From NCBI GenBank assembly GCA_903772945.1, contig CAICTM010000866.1:1-44858 (forward strand): a stretch of 44,858 nt of DNA. Reading direction: 5' to 3'. The stretch is from Seminavis robusta (lineage: Eukaryota; Bacillariophyta; Bacillariophyceae; Naviculales; Naviculaceae). Positions 9,715-19,782 of this stretch are shown here, in pieces; positions within the stretch are counted from its first letter, which is position 1, and every line of letters starts with the position of its first letter. A model generated the notes under the pieces. The model made no database searches and was not told where the DNA came from. It saw only the letters and a program-made list of their open reading frames with translations. The position numbers and the translations under genes were made by a program.

Positions 9715-10698
9715 CTAGTCTTTCTTTCCGGCTTGAGCCTCTTTCTCTTGCTGTAGTTTGGCAGCTTCTTCCTTTCCAATCACCTTGAGACCAGTTTCGT
9801 CTGTGATCTTAACAATCATTCCTCGATCTTCCATTTCCTTGTTGAGCAGAAGGGCTTGTGAGGCAGCCATGGAATCAGCCTTGTCGTAGAACCCTTTGAT
9901 TTTTCCCAGTAGACCATCTCCTTCTTCTTCTTTTGGTTTTTCCTCCACCGCAGCCACCACGGTTGGCTCTTCGGTTACTGCTGCTGTTGCTGTTTCTTCT
10001 TTATCATCTTGAACAATGATTTCCGAGAGTGCCTCCATTCTCTTTTTCTCCTTGCCCGATCGTCGCTTCTTCTTGTTCCGTTTGGGTGCTTTTTGTTTTT
10101 CCTTTTTCTCGCGTCGTCGTTGCAGTTCTTCAAAAATCTTTTCGGCATTGATGCGTTTGGTATCGAGTTCGGCTTCGGCCATCAATCCCGCCCCGGCACC
10201 TCCCAGCAAGCAAATGCCACCTCCCAACTTGTTCATGAATAAGAATCCAGTAATGGGATTGGAGGCAACCCATGAAAATCCCGCATATGCGAGAGGATCG
10301 GTAATGTCTACTTCGGGGGGGATGGGTGAATTGCGGAGTTCGGTAATGAACGCATTGAAAAAGGCCAAGACAATTCCAATAAAGGCAATCAAGGCATACG
10401 TGGCGACGCGGGTCCCTCGTTCTTGTGCGGCAGGAGTGTTGGCTTCGGCCGCGTAGATTTCATCTCGTAGTTCCGGGGGGATTTTCGTGTCGTAGGGTTG
10501 AAAAATGGAAGACAAGGGACCTCGATTGTCATCTTCACTACTGGCCAATCTCAAGACAGTAGTACTGCAGGTTGTTCTGGTTTGGGTAGAAACACGAGAA
10601 AAGCAGGACAGCCGAGTGTTGGGACCACTGTGAATCCAAGCCTGAGAAGACAAGGATCTGGCGGAAAGAAAGAGCAGGAGAGAAAAGGGACGCATCAT
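9715..10698 (-). CDS. putative plastid membrane protein, unknown function
   Basis: Single-exon protein of 327 aa. The N-terminus is a hydrophobic signal (MMRPFSLLLFLSARSLSSQA) followed directly by Trp and then a basic Ser/Thr-rich stretch. This fits the bipartite presequence of diatom plastid proteins, where an aromatic residue follows the signal cleavage site. Two hydrophobic segments lie at about 98-118 and 149-174 (the second Gly-rich), separated by a short loop with SPIPPEVDITDPLAYAG. A strongly basic charged helix follows (about 195-222, many Lys/Arg), then an acidic Glu/Ala-rich tail. I do not recognise the family; the layout suggests a small two-helix thylakoid or envelope protein with a long soluble tail. 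Start chosen at the ATG at 10698; the frame reaches a TTG 15 nt upstream. Confidence 0.78.
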   Translation of the reverse strand: MMRPFSLLLFLSARSLSSQAWIHSGPNTRLSCFSRVSTQTRTTCSTTVLRLASSEDDNRGPLSSIFQPYDTKIPPELRDEIYAAEANTPAAQERGTRVATYALIAFIGIVLAFFNAFITELRNSPIPPEVDITDPLAYAGFSWVASNPITGFLFMNKLGGGICLLGGAGAGLMAEAELDTKRINAEKIFEELQRRREKKEKQKAPKRNKKKRRSGKEKKRMEALSEIIVQDDKEETATAAVTEEPTVVAAVEEKPKEEEGDGLLGKIKGFYDKADSMAASQALLLNKEMEDRGMIVKITDETGLKVIGKEEAAKLQQEKEAQAGKKD

Positions 10699-11051
10699 CC
10701 TCACGGTCAACAACTAACTAGACTACTAGTCTATGTTGGGGGGGCTTTCCGGATCTTTGGGAGTTTGTTTTCCTGTGGCTGGAAGGGGAAAGGAAGCGGT
10801 GTCAACAAGCTTTGAGAAAGCATGTCTGACGTTGGAGGACACGTCATTATCCTTAACCCCAAGCGTGTGCGAAAAGAGAGAAAAACGGCCAAGCTTCTGC
10901 GTTGCAAAGAAACATTCGAGCCAATTCCAAGACCACCAAACTGCATGACGAAGGTGCTGTTACGTTACCTTCCCCCCATTACAACACTACCACAGCAGGC
11001 AGCTAATCATTTATAGAAACAAGCATATCACTCGACTTGGAGAGCATCAAA
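10699..11051. promoter_or_regulatory. divergent promoter region
   Basis: 353 bp between the starts of the plastid membrane protein (-) and the thioredoxin-fold protein (+); the promoters of both genes must lie here. No motif stands out. Short overlapping open frames on both strands look like chance. Confidence 0.45.
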
Positions 11052-11948
11052 ATGTTACAACGAAAGGGTGTACCAAGGAGTCACAGCAATGCGAGTTATT
11101 TTCATAGCTCCCTCCTTCCCCTCACTGACAACCGCAAGACGGCTCCGGCTTCTGCCCGCCGAGGAAATAATAATGGTGTCGGTAATGGAACTTCGGGAAG
11201 TGTGGACGGCGGTTTTGCCAGTATCAGTCTGTCCACGGTGGGAAGAGCGGCCGCTCTGTTTGCCATTTCTATTGTCACAATCACCATTCTGAGGGTAGCC
11301 GTGTCGGGATCCAGTATTACGGAAGAACTGGAATTGGACGTGGCAGAGGGGGCTGTGGCTTTGAGTGCTGTGGGTGGTGGGCTGAGGAATAATAATTATT
11401 GGCAAACCATGGATGAACAAAAGCTACCACTCTCCGATTACCCTTCCATACAATACGCACTCGAAAATTCCGATATTGTGCTCCTCTATTTTGCGGCTTC
11501 GTGGTGTCCCATGAGCACTCCCATTACCAAACTGTTGGATGAAAAATTTGGAGATATTCTACTACATCCAGAGGGAACGGATGATGAAAGCACACGAAGT
11601 ATCAACAATCAACGGAGAAGACCCATTTCACTGGTGTATGTGTCGTCCGATGAATCAGAAGTCAAAATGAAAGCTTATTCTCGAAAGAATTGGATTGATG
11701 TCCCTTTTCAATCCGAGGAAAGAACCACCTTGAAGAAACATTTCAAGGTGGCAGCCAAAAGAGAAATGGAAGTGCTCAACATGCCATCACGACTCTATGA
11801 AATTCCAGCCATTATCGTCGTCTCGGGAGAATCTCATAACGTCCTGACGACTCATGGAGTGGATGATCTCAGGGAAAAGGGATCCGAAGCTCTCATTCAT
11901 TGGATCAAACTGCTTCATACTATCAAGGCGCTCGAAGACAAATACTGA
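11052..11948 (+). CDS. membrane-anchored thioredoxin-fold protein, WCPMS site
   Basis: Single-exon protein of 298 aa. A polar Asn/Gly-rich N-terminus is followed by one membrane segment (about 63-86: AAALFAISIVTITILRVAV), which suggests a signal anchor. The C-terminal half resembles the nucleoredoxin/tryparedoxin branch of thioredoxins: VLLYFAASWCPMS, then a long insert, ISLVYVSSDESE, WIDVPF, and a late strand YEIPAIIVV with the cis-Pro expected of the fold. The active site at residues 151-155 reads W-C-P-M-S, so the resolving Cys of a CxxC site is Ser. That leaves a monothiol site and argues against an ordinary dithiol reductase. Start at the ATG at 11052; the frame extends five codons upstream only to a TTG. 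Location in the endomembrane system or plastid membrane is inferred, and the substrate is unknown. Confidence 0.82.
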   Translation: MLQRKGVPRSHSNASYFHSSLLPLTDNRKTAPASARRGNNNGVGNGTSGSVDGGFASISLSTVGRAAALFAISIVTITILRVAVSGSSITEELELDVAEGAVALSAVGGGLRNNNYWQTMDEQKLPLSDYPSIQYALENSDIVLLYFAASWCPMSTPITKLLDEKFGDILLHPEGTDDESTRSINNQRRRPISLVYVSSDESEVKMKAYSRKNWIDVPFQSEERTTLKKHFKVAAKREMEVLNMPSRLYEIPAIIVVSGESHNVLTTHGVDDLREKGSEALIHWIKLLHTIKALEDKY

Positions 11949-12573
11949 CAATCAACACTAGTTCTACCACTCATATCGTCGCAAAATGATAGCCAACAAT
12001 TCGACCTGGCGACCTGGCTTGCAGCGGCATGATAATATCAGCTGCATGTGATTGGAGAAGCTTGGCTGCTGCTTGGGTCCACGTGGGAGAATCGGGGCTC
12101 ATTCACCGTCAACGGCAATAACCACACCACTACTGCTGACGAGTTGTGCCAGTCTCTAGATCGGATGACTTGCTGCGGCATCTGATGCCAGAATGAATCC
12201 GAATGGGACACTAGAGGATTACAAGTACTGGGGTATCCTCCTTCTCTTTGAAACTTTTGCCCTGTAATGCGCGACTACCGGTATGGGGAACCCCAATGGA
12301 GAATTATCTGAACGCATACTTCTGCAGTTGCGGTACCGAGCAGAGCCACACTTGGCAGCCTTCCGACAATTCTGTGCAAAACACCGCATTTGATATCTAA
12401 AGATGTGTTACCGGTGGTGACTGGAGGGGAGAAAGCTAGCTAGCTATATAGAGCCATTCCGATTGAACGATAGATTCGATTTTCTGTGCTGGAACAACCA
12501 GCACAACGCAAAACCATATTTTTATGATAGTTGTTCCTCCAGCGATTCTCAAACTGTAACTGAAGCCAATTTA
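11949..12573. other. intergenic, convergent 3' ends
   Basis: 625 bp between the stops of the thioredoxin-fold gene (+) and the TPR gene (-). One TACCGGTA palindrome (12277-12284) and a GCTAGCTAGC run near 12434 are present; no gene is supported. Confidence 0.5.
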
Positions 12574-15500
12574 TTAGTCGGTTTTGGACTCTGCTGCTTT
12601 CTCTGCCTCGGCAGTGGAGCCTTCCTTCTTGGATTCGGTGGGGGCAGCTGACCCAAACAACGGCTTGGCACCTGTACTGGCACCTCCCGTCGAAGCGCCA
12701 AATGCAGCAAAAGGTGACGTGCTGCTAGACGAACCTCCACCAAACACACCAAAGGGCGAATTTGCACTGGTTTGCCGAGTAGCTGGAGTTGGAAGAGTGA
12801 TCGAGCCAGAACTCCCAAACTGAAATGTAGGCGGAGTTGCCGCTGCACCCGGCGGATTAATGTCCAGGAAAGCTCCGCTCCCCGGCTTCTCCTTGGTCGT
12901 TGCTTTGCCCCCGAAGGAGGTTCCTACCGGAATTGATGCAGCTGAACCGAATACCGTAGCAGCGCCGCCGCCAAACGGATTTGAGGATGAGCCAAAAGGA
13001 GCTCCGGCCCCCAACCCAGATGGTTTACCGAAGGCGATGCCTCCTGTGGCTGGAGCAGCAGCGGAAGCACCAGAAGTTTTGTTGGGGGCGGGTGCCTTGG
13101 AATCCTCCACTTGACCTTCCTGCACTTCGCCTTCTTCGTCGTCGTCATCCTTGTCTTCCTTATCCTTCATCACTTGGTCTTCCTTCTGTGTCGCTGGAGC
13201 CGGCGTACCAGCAGGGACAGGTGAAGAAGTACCGGCAGGAGCCTGCACCGGTACGGGCGATGACGCACGACCTGCCTCCTCCGTTACTACTTTGGGTTCC
13301 AATTTGATTTTCTTTTGGGCTGGTTCAACACTTTCTTCGGCCTGCTTGGCTTCGGCTTGCCGTTGCATTTCCTTCAATTCCTTCTTCTTTTGCATCTTCA
13401 CCGCTAACAATCGCTTCTTCTCAAGTAGTTTCTGTTTCATAGCTTCGGCTTTCATCGTTCCAGAGTCCCTTCTCGGTGGAATAGTCTTCGCTTCAGCCGG
13501 CGCTGGAGCGGACGATTTAGGTGAAACAGGTGCCGTGCTTGCCGAGGCCGCAGATGTGGTGCTTGGACCGGGGCTTGGCGCGGGTGCATCATTTGTCTTT
13601 TCGGTCGTGGCAGCTGAGCTTGGGGCGACTTTCTTAGGCTGATCTTCCGTGGACAATGTCACCTTTGCCGCTGATGCAGGTGCCGTCGTTGCTTCTGCAG
13701 TTGTTGTTGTACTGGGCGTTTCGCTCGGGCCAAACTTGAAACCACCTGCAGGTGGGCGTAGCAGCTCGTCGCGAGTTGTTTTGGTGGTGGCAGTTTCCGT
13801 GGTTGGTTCTGGTTTGACCTCTGTCTCGTCGGTGGGCTTCGCTTTCGTTTGTGGCGTATCAGCGGATTGTGCAGGCTTGGCAGCTGCTGGAGCTGCTTCT
13901 TGGGGCGCCGGAGCTGGCGTTTCACTTGCAGCCTCAGCCGCCGCGGCCTGTTGTTGCCCACTTCGAGCTTCCTTCAAATCGGCTCGTAAATCTTTGATCA
14001 TCTTTTGGAACTGTCTGAGCCTTTCGCGGAGTTTATTGTTCCTGTCATTGGCTCCGTTGAGTTCAGTCCTGACCGAGCTCAGCTCTTTCGCAGTACTGGC
14101 AACCTTCTCCTTTAGCTGGTCTCGTTCCGTAGAAACTTGTGAGTTCTTGGCATTTGTGAGGGCTTCCTTTTGGGTTGTCAGCTGCGCAAGCTTTGTTTTT
14201 TGTGTTTCATACAGTTTCTTTTGTTGCGAGACTTCCTTGTTTAGTCTGGTAGCAATGTTTCGCATGCGAGTACTCTCACTTTCGGCGCTCTCCTTCTCAG
14301 CCTTGTACTTGGAGACTTCCTTCTTCATCGATTCAACATTAGCGAGGGCTTCCTTGTGCTCCTCGGGGTCAACCTAACCATAAATAGAGTCGTTGAATAA
14401 GTCTGGACCACACAACTAAAATGTCACTTGTGCAGTTCGCTCCAGCTTTGCTTACCTGGTTGAATTTGGACACCAAGCTTTGCACTCTTCCCTTCCACGC
14501 GTCGACTTCACGCTGCAAGCTAGCCTTCTCCGCCTCTAGCGCAGCCTTCTCCGATTCCAGTTGTCGTTGGCGCTTTTCAGCTGGTAGGGCGGACTGCTTG
14601 GAATCGTCCAACTCTGTTCTCAACGCTTCCAATGATTTCTTCAACTTGTCTGCTTCATCACGCAACAGTTGATTGCTGTCTCGCAGAAGCGTCAGCTGAT
14701 CCTCGGATGCCTGAAGCTTGGCAGTGAGCTCCTTGACATCGGGAGCTTCCGTTGTTGAGGTGGAGGCATTAGTCAACAGCTGTAGTTCGGCGCGGGCCTG
14801 ATCGAGACTCCTCTTCGTGACAGCTCCAGCTGCCTTTTCCCTTTCGGATGTTCTCTTTGCAGCGTCGACCTGCGCTTGCATCATTTCCTTGTCCGAACGC
14901 AAGAACCTCACGACCTGGCGTAGTTCTGATATTGTCTTGTTGAGACCCTTAATCTCCTCATTCGTGGTCTCTTCCGTTTCACCCGTAGTGGATTCCCCGG
15001 CGGCTGCCTCGACCCTGGACATTTGGTTCTTCTCCGATAGTTCCCCGAGATCCTGAAGCTGGCCGTGAAGGATCTCGTTTTGCTTTTCCTTGTCTTGCAG
15101 CCGACTTTCAGCGCCTTCCAAAGCTTCTTGAAGAGAAGCCTTCTCTCGATCAAACTCCGATCGAAGACCATCTGATTCCTTCGTCAACGAGCCCAATTTC
15201 TCTTCGGAGGCAATCCTGTTACGTCGCTCTTCTTCCGCCTCGCTCCGGGCTTGTCGGAGCTCTGATCGCGCAGCGGCATGCTGGGCAAGCTCATGTTCGT
15301 AATTGTCCTGCAGCGAAACAAACAGCAATGTTATGAGCGACAAAACGTTTGGCCAAAGACGCACAAAAAGAATGACGGAACAACAAAACTCACCTGGGCT
15401 TTCTTTTCGCGCTCCTGCAATTTCTCCAAATCTATCTTGAGGCTGCCCACCTGGGCCCTGGCAAGATCCATATCCTTTTCCATGTTCTGCATTTCCTTCT

Positions 15501-18500
15501 TTTGACTCTCGACTTGGTTCTTCAAATCTTCCACGGTCTTGCTTTGCTCCCCGCGAACCTTCATAAGATCGTTCGTCAGTTCCGTCACCATTTCTTGCTT
15601 CGTTTTGCCTTCCTTCTTCGCTTCGGCGATGGTGGCATTGAGCTTTTCAATTTCTTTCTCTTGGGCCTTTCTGAATTCTTGAGTCGTCTTGGTCTGATCC
15701 GACAAATTAGCTTCACTCGTCTTGGCTACACGTTGATAGTTTTCCGATGCCTCCTTCTGGGTTGCCAACTCGGCCTTTGTAGCTTCCAGTTCTGACGTTA
15801 ATGTCTTGATCTTTCCCTGGAGTGTCACGTCGATATCAGATGAATCGTCGGTCTCGCCATACTTCTTCCTGAGGGTATGAAGTTGCGAAGACAATGTAGC
15901 GCTCTTGTCTGTCAACTTTTGGATTTCTTGTTGCTTTGAAAGCACCTTCTTTTGCGCCTCGATAGATTCAATCTTTGCCGCATCGCAGCTGTTTCGTGCT
16001 TCGCGTTCGCGAGCTTCTACCTCATGGATCTTGGACGACAGAGTTTCAATTTCCGTAGCGTGTTTCGACTCTAGCTTTGCCAACTTGAGAGAAAGATTTT
16101 CGCATTCCTCCCTCCGATTTGCCGTCTCCTGGTCTTTCTTCGCTGCCAGACTCGCTTCGATTCGACGAACCGAGTCGAGCAATCCACCCTGTCGAGCAAG
16201 CTCGTTGCGTAGCTGGTTGTTGTCTTCGTTCATTCGCTTTTCGGCTGCTTTGACGGTTGCAACCTGGGTCTCGGCAAGTCGAAGCTTCTGCTCCAGCTGT
16301 AGATGGATTGAATAAAAATTGAGTGGTGAGACAAATCAATAGAGCAGACAAATTTTTGTGCACCAACTCAACTGCTTACCTGACGCTTCACACTGTCGAA
16401 TTTTGAACAATCTGCATTGGCATTCGCCACGACATTCTGCAAATCGTTATTGATACGCTGGAGTTGATTCTTCGCATTGGTGACATGAGCAGTCTCTTCT
16501 CGAGCGCTCTTCAAAGAGTCTTCCATTCGAGTTGCTCGCTCGCTGTGAAAGTCGCACTCAGCCTTGGAACGGGCGGCATCCGCTTTAGCGGTTGATAGCT
16601 CGATGCGCAGCGCATCCACTTCCTTTGTCAGGCTCACAGCCACAGTTTCGTTTCGAGACAATCGTTCTGACAGCGCATCCTTGTCACGAGTAACTCGATC
16701 CAGTTCTCCTTTGGCACTGGCCAACTCGGTTTCAATTTGCTTGTTCTGCGTCTCGAGGGCTTTGGCTCTTTCAGATTGCCGTTTGGTCATCTCAATTGCA
16801 GTAACTTCGTCTTCTTCAGTTCCCAGAGCCTTGCTGTCGTGCTGCGACAGCAGCGCTCGATATAAATCACGCTGCTGAACTATTCCTGCCACGAGGCGCT
16901 CTTGCTGCTGCCGGTCTTCTCGTAGTGTTGACACCTGTTTCTCCGCCGCTTCCAGCTTTTGACGGAGTGAATCAGATCTCACTTTTTCCTCCAGTTCTTT
17001 CACCATGCCTGTCAAACGCTTGTGTTCCCCTAACAAGCGCTGATTCTGGCTCTGCATTTCTTCAATCGACGTTGGTATCGCTCCATTCTGTACTTCGACT
17101 CCGGAGCGACTCACCAACAAGGTTTGCACTTGCTTGGCCAGCTCCGTGGTCTGATGCTCCAGCCCATGGTTCCTTTTCTGGACTTGAGACAGTTCCATCC
17201 TCAAGTCACGTGCCTCAGCCCGATACACAGTGACCTCTTCCATGGCATGATCCAGGCGCTTTTGGTATTCGTCCTGTCGTTGCATTGCAAACTCATATTC
17301 TTGCCTTTGACGAATCAACACCGGTGCCTTGGCTTCGATCTCCGCTTGGATCCGTTCAAAGCGCAATTCCACCTTCTTGCGACGAGTTTTCTCGTTGGCA
17401 AGTTCGTTGCGAGCCTCTGTCAAACGACCCGCCAAATCAGTCAAGCTGATTGGTTCATCATCATCATCTGCACGGCCATCCGTAATAGCTAACGGAGTGG
17501 TGCTGCTGCTGGCTCGGCTGGTTGGAAGTGCCAAGAATCGATCCTCGACTTCAACTCGTCGACGGTTGGCTTCTCGAAGCTGCCCAGAAATATCCTCCAA
17601 CTGCGTTTCATACTTTGTGGATTGTTCCTCTAGAGCTTTTTTCATGTGTTCGGATTCTCGCTCGATGCGTTGTTGTCGTTCTTTTTGGGCTTCTTCCATT
17701 GCATCGTTTGCTTTGGCTTGAAGGCCTTCCATTTCGTTGACAAGATCGTCGTACTTTTTCTCGAGACGATCCATTTGTTCCTTCTGCAATTCGACAAGAC
17801 GTCGCTCTGCTGTGAGCTCTTGTTCGGCAGTCTGAGCATCATCAGCATTTTGTTGTTTGGCCTGCATCAATTGTCTCGACAGTTGATCCACCTTGTTTTG
17901 GAGCTCTTGTTCTGTTCGCTCTAGGGATTTTACCCGAGCTGCCTCGGATTCCTTGGCTCGATTGGCCTGATCCAACTCATTCCGCAGCGTCACTGCTTCT
18001 GCGCCATGCGTCTGTTTGACTTTGGTGCACTCTTCCTGTTTGAGCTTCAATTCTTCCTCCAACCACTTGCCGTGAGCCGAAATAGAGTCAATTTCCGTCT
18101 GAAGACGTTGATTCTCGTGAAGCAATGGAGCAACTTCCGAATTGCTGAGTTTGCTCTTGACTTCCATTTCCGACAGGGATGCCTGAAGCTCCTTGTTTGC
18201 CCTTGTCTGACGACTGGGTGGGTGGAGCAAAGGTCCAAAATAAGCAGAAATCAACGACTGCATTGTGAGGTGTTTACAATGTATCCAAAATATAGAATAT
18301 TTTTCTTTTACACTCACCTGATTTCTTCTCTCAACGAGTCGGATTCTGCCTCGACTCGATCATGGCGCTCCTTTTGAGCTTTCTGTTCTTCCTCGAGCGT
18401 CTCACGCGAAGTTGACGCCAAAGAGGCTTGTCGTTTGGCTTCAGCCAATTCCTTTTCCAAGCGCACTTTCTCTTCATTCAAGGAATCTAACTGCTCTCGA

Positions 18501-18709
18501 GACTCCTTCAGTTCGGAAGACTGCGTTTCCAGCTTCGACAGTGTGGTCTCATATTCCGACTGGAGGTCAGCGTGCTTTGACTCCAGATCGGCTACGACCG
18601 CCTCAGCGTTCATGGCATCGGCCTCTTGGCGTGCCGTTTCCTCCGCGTCCACTTCCATGGTCTCAGCTTGCTTTTCCTCTTCGTCCACGGCGGATCCTTC
18701 AGCGGCCAT
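12574..18709 (-). CDS. TPR: nuclear-basket protein TPR/Mlp-like with FG tail
   Basis: Five exons, 18709-18318, 18213-16380, 16296-15394, 15307-14456 and 14373-12574 (GT-AG introns of 82-104 nt), give 1,926 aa, near the size of yeast Mlp1 and plant NUA. About 1,450 residues are coiled coil. Two TPR-family signatures support the call: EAKAPVLIRQRQEYE (about residue 432) and VQQRDLYRALLSQ (about 579). TPR/Mlp proteins form nuclear-basket filaments and act in mRNA export, checkpoint signalling and chromatin organisation. The tail is Ala/Pro/Thr-rich with a basic stretch (QKKIKLEP, a possible nuclear localisation signal), an acidic patch of Asp/Glu, then about ten FG dipeptides between residues 1768 and 1905 (AFGKPS, PFGSSS, VFGSAA, SPFGVFGGGS and others). 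Start is the ATG at 18709 (MAAEGSAVDEEE); the upstream TTG extension is ignored. Confidence 0.9.
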
Positions 18710-19782
18710 CGTGGACAACTACTAGCTAGCTTTGGCTGTCTTTGGAGGACAAACAGAACGCAATGCCAGTGATACGCCGTTGTCTGTCGCCTTCACAGAA
18801 TCCTCCGTCTACGAAACTCCAATCACTCTCGGAGGTGACTTTCCTTCTCTCTCCTGCTAAAGGACGACAGTTATACAATCACAGACGAAGACCTCTGGTA
18901 CTTGTCTGGTTGTGCTGCTAGTAATGTGCTTATTGTTTGTGGTGCCTACATGTATTGCTTTGCGCTTTTGGGTGTCGATCTGGATTCTTGATAAGGCAGC
19001 AGAGCAACCATTTCACTCCACGATCGGAGCTAGAAATCACAACGAGCCGCCAAACTAAAATCACGCACACTTCAGTTGTCGCCGACCTGGTACAGTACTG
19101 GTATCCCACCGATACACGCACTTTGTCTGGTTAACCAGGGGACGAACCGACCTGCAATGAAGGTGCAGCAAGAGACCATTTGGAGGTACTAAAATATGCT
19201 GATACAAATGGCAGCCGGAAGAATCAAAATGTGTTGCTAAAAAGTCAAGATGTTGGTGTAAAGGGTTGGGTTCAATCCCATCTTCTTTGATAGCATTGGC
19301 ATTCAGTTTTAGATGGTGAGGTTTTGTTTTTCCTTTTCAGGGCAAGCTTTTGTAACTTTGGTTGGCGCCAGTTGTCCCTGCTCTACTACTAGGAGAACTA
19401 CCTTCAAATGAGGTGAAACATGGATCAACCAGTACGGTAGGCTGCCAGTAGCTAAATAGGTTAGTTAGCAGCGTCTTCTACTGCCTTGTCTATAAAGTCA
19501 AATCAAATTTTGTCAGGCGCCACCGGTATCCCCAAGGGGGCTCGGGTAGCATCTCTGATGAACTGCTACCTCGTCTTTCCATGCAGAAAGGCAACACCAA
19601 ACCTTTCGGAGAAAGACGGCTTTTTTGGGAGTCTTCCCCCAAGCTGCAGCGTTGCAAAAACACGCCCCGCACCGGTGGCCTAGCTTGACCTATTTCAGCT
19701 GAAATGGCACTAATCGTACGTATGCATAAGGCAAAGCTTTCATTGAAGACATCTGTCATCTCTTAACACATGCTTAGTTAGT
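18710..19782. other. intergenic: TPR 5' region and giant-gene 3' region
   Basis: About 1.07 kb between two genes on the minus strand. The left part should be the TPR promoter and leader; TACATGTA lies at 18947-18954, about 240 bp upstream of the TPR ATG. An 89-codon minus-strand frame at 19490-19759 begins with ATG but shows no domain and no family resemblance, so I do not call it a gene. A T-arm-like string near 19262 does not belong to a tRNA. Confidence 0.5.

Noticed and set aside
13151..14377. Long plus-strand frames of 160-240 codons opposite TPR
   Set aside because: They are antisense shadows of low-complexity Ala/Pro/Thr and coiled-coil codons; the minus-strand gene has consistent splice sites and TPR signatures.
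19240..19300. Possible tRNA T-arm (GGGTTCAATCCCATC)
   Set aside because: The loop is one base short for a T-loop, the stem is imperfect, and no D-arm, anticodon arm or acceptor stem fits upstream.
19490..19759. 89-codon minus-strand ATG frame
   Set aside because: It has no domain, no family resemblance and ordinary intergenic context; a frame of this length is expected by chance.
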